The translations under genes and the position numbers were made by a program. The notes beneath the pieces are model-generated. The model did no database searches. It was given only the letters and a program-made list of their open reading frames with translations, and had not been told where the DNA came from. Of a DNA stretch of 64,000 nucleotides, positions 25,501-34,453 are shown one piece after another (within the stretch, counting starts at the first letter, position 1; every line of letters starts with the position of its first letter). Source of the DNA: Terrilactibacillus laevilacticus (GTDB lineage Bacteria > Bacillota > Bacilli > Bacillales > Sporolactobacillaceae); NCBI RefSeq assembly GCF_006517395.1, contig NZ_VDCY01000002.1:186001-250000 (forward strand), given 5' to 3'.

Positions 25501-26661
25501 TTATTTTTCTAAAGTTTGAATAAATCGTTCAAGACGATCCAATCCTTCTTGTAATTGTTCTAGTGAATAAGCATACGATATTCGAATATAACCTTCTCCA
25601 ATTGGAGAAAACGCATCTCCAGGTATCACCCCGACATGTTCTTTTTCAAGTAATTGATGAGCAAATTCAAAAGAGGTCAAATTGAATTTTTTAATTGAAG
25701 GAAAAACATAAAAGGCCCCTTGCGGACGAACGGTGTCGATACCCATATTTTTCAATCGTTCAAGTACATAGTCTAATCTTTTTTCATATGACTGCCGCAT
25801 TGGTTCGGCATCATTAATTCCATTTGTTAAAGCTTCAATAGCCGCATACTGCGTAATACTTGAAATACATGTCACCGCGTATTGATGTGATTTAATGATG
25901 TGTTTAATTAAATCTTTATCAGATAAAATATACCCCATTCGCCAGCCTGTCATGGCATGGGATTTTGATAAGCCGTTTATCACGACTGTTTTCTTTTTCA
26001 TAACAGGGTATTCTGCAATCGATAGATGTTTTATCCCATATGTAAGTTCACTGTAAATTTCATCAGAGAGAACAATCACATCTTCATCTTTTAAGACACT
26101 CACAAGATCATCGAGTTCTTCTTTTGTTAAAACACATCCTGTTGGATTACATGGATAAGGAATGACCACCATTTTCGTCCGATCAGATAGATGTTTTTTT
26201 ATTTGTTCACTTGTAATTTTAAAATCGGTATGAGTTGTATCAACATATACAGGAACCCCACCACATAGTTCAATCGGCCCCGCATAGCCTGGATAAGCCG
26301 GTGCAGGAATAATCACTTCGTCTCCAGGACTTAAAAAAGTACGAAACGTGATATCTAGCGCTTCAGTTGCCCCAATCGTTGCAATTATTTCAGATTCTGG
26401 GTCATAATGAAGATGGTATTTCTTTAAGGCAAACTGTGAGATAGCTTCGCGAAGTTCCGGCACGCCTTCCATGGCGGTATATGCTGTATGATTATGATCG
26501 ATGGCTGCTTTGGCTGCTTCTTTGACATGTTCTGGTGTTTCAAAATCAGGTTGTCCAATCGTAAGAGATAGGACATCTGGATACTTAGCCATGAGCTGAG
26601 TAAATCGTCTAATACCACTAACTTGAACTGCTTTAACATTTTCATTCACGAGGTGTTCCAA
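25501..26661 (-). CDS. patA: PatA-type aminotransferase (N-acetyl-LL-diaminopimelate aminotransferase)
   Basis: 386 residues of a fold-type I PLP enzyme, closely resembling B. subtilis PatA: SLTIGQPDFETPEHVK, YPCNPTGCVLT, SDEIYSELTYG and the PLP lysine in INGLSKSHAMTGWRMGY. The probable start is TTG at 26661: AAAGGATGA is well spaced from it, and MEHLVN then aligns with the PatA N-terminus; the ATG at 26670 directly abuts the SD. Role in the acetyl branch of lysine/DAP synthesis. Confidence 0.88.
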   Translation of the reverse strand: MEHLVNENVKAVQVSGIRRFTQLMAKYPDVLSLTIGQPDFETPEHVKEAAKAAIDHNHTAYTAMEGVPELREAISQFALKKYHLHYDPESEIIATIGATEALDITFRTFLSPGDEVIIPAPAYPGYAGPIELCGGVPVYVDTTHTDFKITSEQIKKHLSDRTKMVVIPYPCNPTGCVLTKEELDDLVSVLKDEDVIVLSDEIYSELTYGIKHLSIAEYPVMKKKTVVINGLSKSHAMTGWRMGYILSDKDLIKHIIKSHQYAVTCISSITQYAAIEALTNGINDAEPMRQSYEKRLDYVLERLKNMGIDTVRPQGAFYVFPSIKKFNLTSFEFAHQLLEKEHVGVIPGDAFSPIGEGYIRISYAYSLEQLQEGLDRLERFIQTLEK

Positions 26662-26751
26662 TGTGATCATCCTTTGCCCTTTTCTCTTCTGTTTCTTTTC
26701 TTTTTTACCTTTATTTTATCATGACTTCGTCTTGCGGTGGTGTTGTCTTTT

Positions 26752-26812
26752 AAAAAAATTGGACCCCATCTATGCATCCATTGAGGTTACCTCTAGGTCA
26801 CAGATAGGGTCA
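26752..26812 (-). terminator. Terminator of the branched-chain aminotransferase gene
   Basis: GACCCTATCT pairs with AGATGGGGTC on the minus strand across a long loop, followed by AATTTTTTT. It separates this gene from patA. Confidence 0.75.
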
Positions 26813-26849
26813 TTTTCTTATACGGGTTCACTAATAAGATGATTATATT

Positions 26850-27941
26850 TTATTTTATTGTTGCTAGTTCTTCAACGTCTGTTGTCCAGCCAAATTCATC
26901 TTTTATTTTACCGCTTTGAATACCTGTAATGGCATCATAGAGTTTTTGAGAGATCGTTCCAATCTCACCCTTATTCACGTTCATCACATGATCTTCCCAT
27001 TTCAATTCGCCAACCGGTGAGATAACGGCCGCTGTTCCTGTTCCAAAAACTTCTTCAAGTTTGCCAGCTTTAGATGCTTCGTAGATGTCTTCGATGGCAA
27101 TTTTCTTTTCTGAAACTGGAACACCCCAGTGTTTCAATAAGTTAATAACGGAATCACGTGTCACACCTGCAAGAATACTTCCGTTCAACGCAGGAGTAAC
27201 GACTTCACCGTCAATTTTAAAGAAGATGTTCATACTGCCTACTTCTTCAACGTATTTTTTCTCAACACCATCTAGCCAGAGAACTTGGGCATAGCCGACT
27301 TTTTCTGCTTCTGTTTGGGCTTTCAAACTGGCAGCATAGTTCCCTGAAGTTTTTGTAAAACCAACGCCGCCTTTGACTGAGCGAACATAGTCATCTTCAA
27401 CGTAGATTTTAACGGGTTTTAATTGATCTCCATAATAAGAACCTACAGGAGATAAGATCACAATCAATTTATATTCAGAAGAAGGTCTAACTCCCAAGTA
27501 AGGTTCTGTAGCAATGATGAAGGGTCTAATGTAAAGAGACTGTCCTTCTGCTGTTGGAACCCATTCTTTGTCGACCGTAATTAATTTCTTAATGGCATCA
27601 ATCACAAACGTTTCATCGACGGCTGGTATGTCTAATCGTTCGTTTGATGTATTTAGGCGACTAAGGTTTTTATCAGGACGGAATAAAAGAACTTGGCCTT
27701 TCTCCGTACGATAAGCCTTCATACCTTCAAATACAGCTTGACCATAGTGAAATACCATGGAGGATGGGCTTAAGGAAATCGGCTCATAAGGGACAATTCT
27801 TGGATCGTACCACCCTTTATCCGTATGATAATCCATCACAAACATGTGATCCGTAAAGTATCTGCCAAATCCTAGTTTGTTATAGTCTGGTTTATCTTTC
27901 TTTTGTGTCGTCAAAGTGATCTCTATTTTTTTACTCATCAT
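26850..27941 (-). CDS. ilvE: Branched-chain amino acid aminotransferase (YwaA/IlvK-like)
   Basis: 363 residues, identical in length to B. subtilis YwaA. Fold-type IV PLP enzyme: MVFHYGQAVFEGMKAYRTE, the PLP lysine in VGFTKTSGNYAAS (about residue 197) and EEVFGTGTAAVISPVG. Transaminates Leu, Ile and Val with 2-oxoglutarate. AAGGAGATGTC SD before the ATG at 27941. A TATAAT lies in the short leader; no T-box is visible. Confidence 0.94.
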   Translation of the reverse strand: MMSKKIEITLTTQKKDKPDYNKLGFGRYFTDHMFVMDYHTDKGWYDPRIVPYEPISLSPSSMVFHYGQAVFEGMKAYRTEKGQVLLFRPDKNLSRLNTSNERLDIPAVDETFVIDAIKKLITVDKEWVPTAEGQSLYIRPFIIATEPYLGVRPSSEYKLIVILSPVGSYYGDQLKPVKIYVEDDYVRSVKGGVGFTKTSGNYAASLKAQTEAEKVGYAQVLWLDGVEKKYVEEVGSMNIFFKIDGEVVTPALNGSILAGVTRDSVINLLKHWGVPVSEKKIAIEDIYEASKAGKLEEVFGTGTAAVISPVGELKWEDHVMNVNKGEIGTISQKLYDAITGIQSGKIKDEFGWTTDVEELATIK

Positions 27942-28123
27942 GACATCTCCTTAGGTCTTCAATGATTAACATACATTATAGCAAGACCAACAAAAAACTT
28001 CTAGACATCTTTCGAATATTGTCACTATTTTGTGAAGAAAATGAAGAGTTTTGGCAATGAATCGTTTCTCAATAGGGTTGTATCCAATTTGAAGGCCATG
28101 CCAAGTCTGGTTAAAAAAACGTC

Positions 28124-28165
28124 AAAAAAACACGCTTATGAATAGAAGCTTTATTCATAAACGCG
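28124..28165 (-). terminator. Terminator of the amidase gene
   Basis: CGCGTTTATGAATA pairs with TATTCATAAGCGTG, followed by TTTTTTT on the minus strand. Confidence 0.88.
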
Positions 28166-28195
28166 GTTCAATCTGACGTCTACACGATTAGAACG

Positions 28196-28993
28196 TTATA
28201 AAATTTCTACATAATTTGGATTCGCAGTGAGAAAATTGCCGCTTTTGAGCTTATACATTTTGGATTCGTTGACCCTTAAGGTTTTAACAACCGTAAATAC
28301 TTCACCTTTATGAACTAGTCCTACTTTTGAATTCCAATCAGGTTTATTGTAATAATAAAGGTCTTGTACTTTCACTCGAACTCTAAAGGATCCGTCATTT
28401 GATCTCCTTGATGAAGTCCTTGCTGAAGCTTTTCCTTTATTTGCTCCCTTTTTGCTAGAAAGATGAAAAGCTTTAACGAGACCATTGACATGACCTCGGG
28501 CGATTTTTTCAATAAAGTTGGATTCTTTAAGTTTATTTGCATCGGAGTCATTATCAATAAAACCATTCTCTGTCAGAAGGGCTGGCATGTATGATTCACG
28601 CAAGACATGATAATTGGCTGTTTTCATTCCTCTATCTATAAAACGAGTGGTTCCTATCACGGCTTGATGTATGATATTTTGGTAAGTTGTCGTTGGGCTT
28701 CCTGTCCCAGGATAAACGTAGTCTTCATAACCTGTTCCTCCACCCGCGTTAATGTGGATGCTTAGAAAGAACTTGGCTCCCCAGCTATTGGCTTCATTCG
28801 TTCGCTGGCTAAGCGCCCTATAGGTATCCGTCGTTCGACTCATTTTTATAGAATGTCCCGTATACTCCCTCTCCAGGATGTCTCGTAATCGAAGCGCAAT
28901 TTGTAGAGTTAAGTTTTTTTCTTGTAATCCATGGCCACTAGCACCTGTGTCCTTCCCGCCATGACCTGGATCTAAATATAATTTTAATGCCAT
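28196..28993 (-). CDS. N-acetylmuramoyl-L-alanine amidase, CwlC-like
   Basis: About 265 residues. An Amidase_3 domain (LYLDPGHGGKDTGASGHG with the zinc His, NLTLQIALRLRD with the Glu ligand, FLSIHINAG with the second His, LLTENGFIDN with the catalytic Glu) is followed by a linker and an SH3-like C-terminal domain (about 200-265). No signal peptide, as in B. subtilis CwlC, which lyses the mother cell late in sporulation. The ATG at 28993 is favoured by the GGAGAGG spacing; ATG 28999 is possible. A sigma-K-like -10 lies just upstream. Confidence 0.88.
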   Translation of the reverse strand: MALKLYLDPGHGGKDTGASGHGLQEKNLTLQIALRLRDILEREYTGHSIKMSRTTDTYRALSQRTNEANSWGAKFFLSIHINAGGGTGYEDYVYPGTGSPTTTYQNIIHQAVIGTTRFIDRGMKTANYHVLRESYMPALLTENGFIDNDSDANKLKESNFIEKIARGHVNGLVKAFHLSSKKGANKGKASARTSSRRSNDGSFRVRVKVQDLYYYNKPDWNSKVGLVHKGEVFTVVKTLRVNESKMYKLKSGNFLTANPNYVEIL

Positions 28994-29033
28994 CGACATA
29001 TCCTCTCCTTTTGGGAATAGTTTGTCTTACTAT

Positions 29034-29042
29034 TAGTTTATG
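29034..29042 (-). promoter_or_regulatory. Sigma-K-like -10 upstream of the amidase gene
   Basis: CATAAACTA on the minus strand matches CATANNNTA. The -35 dinucleotide at the expected distance is CT rather than AC. It is about 40 nt before the start codon, as expected for a mother-cell lysis amidase. Confidence 0.45.
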
Positions 29043-29338
29043 AAATTATATTTGAAAATAGCTTGTACGATTGTGCCACGTGAGAAGAATAATTAAAAAA
29101 TATGCGGTTTATTTAAATTTTATCAAAATCCCACGATAAAAAAATAACTCAAGTTATAACGTTCACCTCATTGCCATTTAACTTTGAATATTTCGTTAAC
29201 TATCAATAATTTCTAACCACTTCTATCTAATAGCAAACAGACTTACCCTCTAGTGATTTAAAAGAAATTACTTTGAGATTTAATTATTTTCCATAATATG
29301 CATTAAATTTCAATGATTTCATCAGATCGTTCGTCTAT
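29043..29338. other. AT-rich intergenic region between amidase and GH68 genes
   Basis: No ORF with an SD and no repeat family. The useful signals are the flanking sigma-K-type promoters. Confidence 0.4.
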
Positions 29339-29365
29339 ACCTCTTTTAGTAGAGAACATATGATA
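29339..29365 (+). promoter_or_regulatory. Sigma-K promoter of the GH68 gene
   Basis: AC (29339-29340), 16-bp spacer, CATATGATA (29357-29365). This fits the mother-cell sigma-K consensus AC-N16/17-CATANNNTA exactly and lies about 55 nt before the start codon. Confidence 0.65.
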
Positions 29366-29419
29366 CTAGAGAACTTAGTTAAAGTTCAAAAAACATATTG
29401 AAGAAAGGATGGATTATAT

Positions 29420-31186
29420 TTGTCAACATATCATACTAAGTACGGCAAAACTAAACATGATGATGATTGTGGATGTTATGGCAGCCTAAAAACACCCATG
29501 CGCAGTAGTCTAAGAACATCGAGGAATAAACACTCTCATTCTAAATCTTCCAAATTATCTGATGTAAGAATCAATCAGACATTCCCTATTACTCAAAGCA
29601 TCCCTGGATCGACCCCTTCAATTTCCCCTATCCCAGGAGGAGCGCCCAACCGAAACTTTCCGAGTGCAATTGGCTCAGGTAACCAACTGACTATATTTAG
29701 AACCTTTACCAATAAAGATATCGAAAGATTCTGTAATTACAACCCTGTAAAAGACTTTAACCGCTGTTTAAGTGAGCATATTAATGCTGTTCCTTCCAAT
29801 TGGACAAGAGAACAAGCCGAAATGATTCGAATCACACCTGAAAATACGACCAATGTCATTAACGAGCCTTTTCCACGAATCTCACCAGATGTCTGGATTT
29901 GGGATATGTGGCCATTAACAGAAAAGGATGGATCAATAGCTGTTCTTCCAGGAGGATGGCGAGTTCTTTTTGCGTTAACTGCACCAAAAAGTGTATTACC
30001 TGGAAAACGTCATGACGTCGCAAGAATTGGTTACTTTTATTCTCGAAATGGCGTTGATTGGATTGAAGGCGGAACTGTATTTCCAGAGGGAGCTTCACCT
30101 GGTTCCCGTGAATGGGCAGGATCGGCATTCGTAGAAAATGGAAGAGTTAATTTCTTCTACACAGCAACAGGAAGACGTGGTGAAACCCAGCTCACTTTTG
30201 AACAACGTATTGTACTAGCAACAGCCAACGTCGTTTCCAATTTAGACGGGGTCATTTTTACTAACTTTGGGCCTCATCGAGTTATCCTTGAACCCGAGGG
30301 TGTATTGTACCAAACCTTGCAGCAATCGCAAGGCGGAGGTATCATCTATGCCTTTCGTGATCCATTCTTCTTTAAGGATCCAGCCACGGGGTGTGAATAC
30401 TTGTTATTTGAAGGCAACATCGGTGGTTTACCAGGAGAAATAAATTGTGGTCCAGGAGTTCCACCTGAAGCCAGTTTATATACAGGAAATATTGGCATCG
30501 CTCTTCTTCGTAATAATAATTACACTGAATGGCAGCTGCTCCCTGCTTTACTTCAAGCACCATGTGTAAACCAACAAACAGAACGGCCTCATATGGTTGT
30601 CAGCGGTGGACGTTACTACCTATTTACCGATAGTCACAGATTTACTTTCGCCCCTGGTCTTATGCCTGGTCCAGGTCCAGATGGTTTATATGGTTTTGTT
30701 GCGAGTCGCCTTCGTGGCAATTATGTTCCTTTAAATGGCAGTGGCCTTGTCGTTACCAACCCTCCGCAAGAACCATTTCAAGCTTATTCTTGGCTCGTTC
30801 TTCCTGATTTCACTGTGCTTAGCTTTATTGATAATTTTAACTTACAAGGTATTCCGATTGAGGAAGTTGGTTTACTTCCGCCTGAATTCCAATTCGCTCA
30901 CTTTGGCGGTACACTAGCTCCAACCCTTCAATTAGAAGTCTTAGGAACCAGAACTCGGATTGTTAACGAACTAGCATTTGGATTGATGACGGTTTCCGAA
31001 ACAGAAAGTCCAAAATGCCCTAACAAACACCTAGATAGGAATAAGGATTATCATAATAAGAAACACCATAAAAAATATGATTACGATCCAAAAAAATCAT
31101 TTAAAAACAAACAAAAACAAAAGCATAGAAAAAAACAACAAAAACAAAAGAAACAGCATAAAAAGAAACAATATAGTTCAATATAA
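29420..31186 (+). CDS. GH68 (levansucrase-family) protein with spore-protein-like tails
   Basis: 588 residues from a TTG at 29420 (AAAGGATGG SD). The centre (about 85-530) carries the GH68 catalytic set: VWIWDMWPL (nucleophile Asp162), EWAGSA (231-236), FRDP (stabiliser Asp314) and TERPH (acid/base Glu388). Secreted levansucrases have a signal peptide; this protein has none. It has a His/Asp/Cys N-terminus (KHDDDCGCYG, then a Ser/Arg/Lys-rich stretch) and a C-terminal tail of about 55 Lys, His and Gln residues like coat proteins. With the sigma-K promoter and the CotZ-like neighbour, this suggests a spore-bound fructan or fructosyl enzyme made in the mother cell (inference). Activity is unproven. 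Confidence 0.82.
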   Translation: MSTYHTKYGKTKHDDDCGCYGSLKTPMRSSLRTSRNKHSHSKSSKLSDVRINQTFPITQSIPGSTPSISPIPGGAPNRNFPSAIGSGNQLTIFRTFTNKDIERFCNYNPVKDFNRCLSEHINAVPSNWTREQAEMIRITPENTTNVINEPFPRISPDVWIWDMWPLTEKDGSIAVLPGGWRVLFALTAPKSVLPGKRHDVARIGYFYSRNGVDWIEGGTVFPEGASPGSREWAGSAFVENGRVNFFYTATGRRGETQLTFEQRIVLATANVVSNLDGVIFTNFGPHRVILEPEGVLYQTLQQSQGGGIIYAFRDPFFFKDPATGCEYLLFEGNIGGLPGEINCGPGVPPEASLYTGNIGIALLRNNNYTEWQLLPALLQAPCVNQQTERPHMVVSGGRYYLFTDSHRFTFAPGLMPGPGPDGLYGFVASRLRGNYVPLNGSGLVVTNPPQEPFQAYSWLVLPDFTVLSFIDNFNLQGIPIEEVGLLPPEFQFAHFGGTLAPTLQLEVLGTRTRIVNELAFGLMTVSETESPKCPNKHLDRNKDYHNKKHHKKYDYDPKKSFKNKQKQKHRKKQQKQKKQHKKKQYSSI

Positions 31187-31251
31187 AGGAAAATCATTTA
31201 TTTTTTTTAAAACAGTTTAGTTCTATAGCTCGCATCTTATAATACTAAGTA

Positions 31252-31290
31252 TCTCCCTTATAAAGGCAAAGAAGTCCTTATTAAGGGAGA
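31252..31290. other. Hairpin in the GH68 3' flank
   Basis: TCTCCCTTA pairs with TAAGGGAGA across a 21-nt loop. No T tract, so probably not a terminator by itself. Confidence 0.45.
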
Positions 31291-31332
31291 AAACTTAGTT
31301 ACAACACAGCCTAAACAAGAAAAATAATAGAT

Positions 31333-31372
31333 AAAAAAGATGACTCAATTTTACAAGATAGTCATCTTTTTT
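31333..31372. terminator. Bidirectional terminator, GH68/CotZ-like
   Basis: AAAAAAGATGACT pairs with AGTCATCTTTTTT. Symmetrical A and T runs serve both convergent genes. Confidence 0.85.
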
Positions 31373-31418
31373 ACATTGATTATTGATCTGTATCACATAG
31401 TTCATAATTATTCAACAA

Positions 31419-31778
31419 TCATTTATCTCTTTCTACAAAGACTAATCCACAAATACAATGACAGTCAATGATAAATTTTTTTTGTACGAGATGAGGATAC
31501 TTCGTTTTATCACTTGATTGATGGAATGTAAACACAGCACAACCATCTTCATGTTTAAATTTCTCAAGTGTAAGAATTGTCCCTCCAGTTAATTCGTCTT
31601 CTTCATTTAATGAAAGTGGTACAGAGGTACCTTTTAATATAAGAATAAATTTCTCTTTAGTTTTTGCTTTGCTTAACGTATCACATATACATCCCACGCA
31701 GGAATTTGTTTTTTTTCTAATTTTCTTACTTGTCAATTCATTAAACAGATTGGTCGTTTCCCTCGTCAAATCTGACAT
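31419..31778 (-). CDS. CotY/CotZ-like spore coat (crust/exosporium) protein
   Basis: 119 residues, Cys-rich: CVGCICDTLS near the N-terminus, DGCAVFTFH in the middle and IDCHCICGLVFVE near the C-terminus. The order (FILILKGTSVPL strand, LEKFKHEDGCAV, then a terminal CxCxC-like strand) parallels CotZ of B. subtilis, whose C-terminus reads VDLDCFCAINC. CotY/CotZ/ExsY proteins self-assemble into the disulfide-linked outermost spore layer. AAGGAGATG SD. Shorter than typical CotZ (148 aa). Confidence 0.62.
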   Translation of the reverse strand: MSDLTRETTNLFNELTSKKIRKKTNSCVGCICDTLSKAKTKEKFILILKGTSVPLSLNEEDELTGGTILTLEKFKHEDGCAVFTFHQSSDKTKYPHLVQKKFIIDCHCICGLVFVERDK

Positions 31779-31985
31779 TTTTGGACATCTCCTTCTAAAA
31801 TGATCATCAATATATGTATATTAACCTAACCTTATTGATGAATCCGCCAATGCCCTATTTTTAAAATTATTATATTCTTTTGCCTTTAAACCATATGACA
31901 AATTCAAATTCACTAACTGTATACCTGTATTAGGTTACAACCTTTTTAATTTCCTTAGATAGAAATTTTTGTACAAATAGCCTAT
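31779..31985. other. Divergent region, CotZ-like/GT2 operon
   Basis: AT-rich. On the minus strand CATATATT (about 31817-31810) could be a sporulation -10 for the CotZ-like gene, but no matching -35 is clear. Confidence 0.3.
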
Positions 31986-32013
31986 ACAAAAAAGCGCTAA
32001 CTATAATAATGTA
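31986..32013 (+). promoter_or_regulatory. Sigma-K-like promoter of the GT2 operon
   Basis: AC (31986-31987), 17-bp spacer, AATAATGTA (32005-32013). One mismatch (first C to A) from CATANNNTA. About 33 nt before the start codon. Confidence 0.4.
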
Positions 32014-32045
32014 TAGTAATCTTGCAATAAAGGCGGGCGAAACCT

Positions 32046-33677
32046 ATGGCACACGAAGAAAATCGTTTTTCTATATATAATACCGTTATGAAGTTAGTGC
32101 CTGGAGATAAATTGAACGTTTTTCTAAAAGGTTCTAATCGGTCGTTGATGATGACTTTCTCTAAGTTTAATCATCATTGTTTAATTGGTTTCGACTTAAA
32201 TAAACGCACGGTTCATTTAAACTATCAGGATGTTATCGCTCTAGAGTTAAATTCTGCATCTCTTCTTTATAACAAGTCTTCTTCTACGCCATGTTCCACT
32301 CAAACAAATGAAGCGACATTTAAGAGTGAATTGAGTTCAAATAATCAAACGACCCATTCTCAGGAAAAGAAAACTAATCAAGATAAAAAGGAAATTTCTC
32401 AATCCAAAATCAGCAACCGTTTTGACTCTTATATTAGACAGAGTTCAACTCTTAAAAAGATCCTTTTGCCACCTGCATCTTTCATTGATGAACCTGAAGT
32501 TATGTTAGATAAGAAATCCGATCAAAACGATCTAGAGTATAAACCGCATCATCCTTCTGAAGATACAATGAATAAAAAAGCACGCTCTGATTTCCATCAA
32601 CCTTATCGAAAAAAGGTAAGCATCATCCTATCATCTTATAACGCTAAGGAAAGACTTTTGTTAGCCTTAAGGTCTTATTTATATCAGGATTTTCCAAAAG
32701 AATCCTTTGAAGTCATTGTGGTGGATGATGGATCTACAGATCAAACAATGGCTGCTATCAGTCAAATACAAACGAATTATTCCTTAAAATATATTCGTCT
32801 CCCAAATAATTCCGGAAGATCATGTGCAAGAAATCGAGGTATTGAGGCTTCAACAGGTGAAATTATCATTTTTAGTGATAGTGATATGATTGCTGAACCA
32901 AACTTTATTACAAAACATGTAACCCTTCATGAAAAATATGACAAAATATTTGTTTGCGGTTCTTTTTGGAATAAAATACATGAAAATTTCTCAGAGCAAG
33001 AAGGAACTTATATACCTTCAATAAACCCACAAGATATTTTGACGGGTCAACTCTTTGCTCATTCATCAAAACAAGATTTTTCTGGATGGTATGAGTTATT
33101 TGTCAATCAATATGACAGTGAACTTTCTGGATTTGAATTCCCTTGGATGTATTTCATCATAATGAATTGCTCTGTAAAATCGAGACATTTAAAAAAGATC
33201 GGTATGTTCGATGAACACTTCCAAGGATATGGAGGAGAAGACGAAGAGATGGGATACCGTCTTTGGAAAGACGGATTAAAAGGGATTGTAGATACTTCGA
33301 TTAAAAATTATCATCAAGAACATCCTCGTTCCAAATTTCAAGCTCATGAAAGTCAGCAGAACATTCATTACATTATAGATAAACATCAGGAAATAAATCC
33401 AATTATGTATTATCGTATAGACTTTATAGAGCCAATTGAAAAAAGTCACGTTTTACAGTTAATCCGATACGTGATAAACGAAAAACTCGTATCCGGATCA
33501 TTTGAGCAAAATTGTTATGATTTACTTTTTAACTATCACAAAGGAATACATTATCCTGTGCCACAAGAATTCATTTGGGATGTCGCTCGCCTACAAGACG
33601 ATTCAAATTTAAAATCACTTACTGATTTTCTTATGAAGCTTATTTCTATTCTAAATATAAGGGAGAACGAATATTGA
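32046..33677 (+). CDS. GT2 glycosyltransferase with N-terminal CotB-like domain
   Basis: 543 residues in three parts. Residues about 15-70 (LVPGDKLNVFLKGSNRSLMM, then a HLNYQDVIALEL strand) resemble the small beta-barrel repeat of spore protein CotB. Residues 75-187 are a hydrophilic Ser/Lys/Gln linker. From 190 on is a GT-A glycosyltransferase (SIILSSYNAKERLLLALRS, VVDDGSTDQT, DSD metal motif at 278-280, GGEDEEMGYRLWKDG acceptor-side motif). The ATG at 32046 has a weak GGCGGG SD. The next gene overlaps by 4 nt. I infer a transferase docked on the coat by its N-terminal domain; the sugar is unknown. Confidence 0.8.
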   Translation: MAHEENRFSIYNTVMKLVPGDKLNVFLKGSNRSLMMTFSKFNHHCLIGFDLNKRTVHLNYQDVIALELNSASLLYNKSSSTPCSTQTNEATFKSELSSNNQTTHSQEKKTNQDKKEISQSKISNRFDSYIRQSSTLKKILLPPASFIDEPEVMLDKKSDQNDLEYKPHHPSEDTMNKKARSDFHQPYRKKVSIILSSYNAKERLLLALRSYLYQDFPKESFEVIVVDDGSTDQTMAAISQIQTNYSLKYIRLPNNSGRSCARNRGIEASTGEIIIFSDSDMIAEPNFITKHVTLHEKYDKIFVCGSFWNKIHENFSEQEGTYIPSINPQDILTGQLFAHSSKQDFSGWYELFVNQYDSELSGFEFPWMYFIIMNCSVKSRHLKKIGMFDEHFQGYGGEDEEMGYRLWKDGLKGIVDTSIKNYHQEHPRSKFQAHESQQNIHYIIDKHQEINPIMYYRIDFIEPIEKSHVLQLIRYVINEKLVSGSFEQNCYDLLFNYHKGIHYPVPQEFIWDVARLQDDSNLKSLTDFLMKLISILNIRENEY

Positions 33678-34453
33678 AAACATTTGGAGTTATACCCGCA
33701 GCAGGGTTAGGTACAAGATTATCACCACTCGCCTTTTCAAAGGAAATGTTCCCTATTGGTTATCAAAAATATCGAGGATCTTTAAGACCTTGTCCAGTTT
33801 CACAATATTTAGTCGAATCTATGAAACTAGCAAATGTTAAAGATGTTTTTTTTATCATTAATTCGTCTAAAACAGATATTTTATCCTACTATTTAGATGG
33901 TCAACGCTTTGGGATGAATTTTTCATATTTAATCCAATCCAAAAGCAATGGAATGGTCCACGCACTTGCTCAAGCAACACCTTGGCTGCCAAAGCAAGAA
34001 GACTACTTAATAACGTTTGGAATGCCAGACACATTGTTTAAACCCGACTCTCTCTATAAATCGTTAATTCAAAAGATAAAAGATAAACCTAATGCAGATA
34101 TTATTTTAGGTGTATTCCCTACAAAGGCTTGGCACAAGTTAGGAATGACTACTTTAAAAGAAAAGAAAACAGACTTCCAAGTCGTTGATATAATCGATAA
34201 ACCTAAAGTAAAACCTGAAACAGACTATGCCTGGGGAATAGCAGCTTGGACATCTAAATTTCAAAAATTCCTTTCTGATTACGTTAAAAATTATACCGAT
34301 ACAAACGAACTCGTCTTAGGAGATGTTTTCTCGACTGCCATGAAGGAAGGATTTCGGATCTATGCCGTTAAGGGCGAATCGTATTTAGATACCGGAACAA
34401 CTGAAGATCTGTCAAAGGCTATTGAAAAAATGAATAAAACTGGAGGAGTATAA
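33674..34453 (+). CDS. Sugar-1-phosphate nucleotidyltransferase (RmlA/GalU-type)
   Basis: 259 residues. N-terminal nucleotide site IPAAGLGTRLSPLAFSKEMF, central DXLF-like GMPDTLF, and KGESYLDTGTTEDL at the C-terminus. Makes an NDP-sugar from a hexose-1-phosphate; dTDP- versus UDP- specificity cannot be told. The TTG start overlaps the preceding stop (TTGA), with GGGAGA upstream, so it is translationally coupled. It is distinct from the GalU at 44424 and probably supplies a second donor to this operon. Confidence 0.82.
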   Translation: MKTFGVIPAAGLGTRLSPLAFSKEMFPIGYQKYRGSLRPCPVSQYLVESMKLANVKDVFFIINSSKTDILSYYLDGQRFGMNFSYLIQSKSNGMVHALAQATPWLPKQEDYLITFGMPDTLFKPDSLYKSLIQKIKDKPNADIILGVFPTKAWHKLGMTTLKEKKTDFQVVDIIDKPKVKPETDYAWGIAAWTSKFQKFLSDYVKNYTDTNELVLGDVFSTAMKEGFRIYAVKGESYLDTGTTEDLSKAIEKMNKTGGV

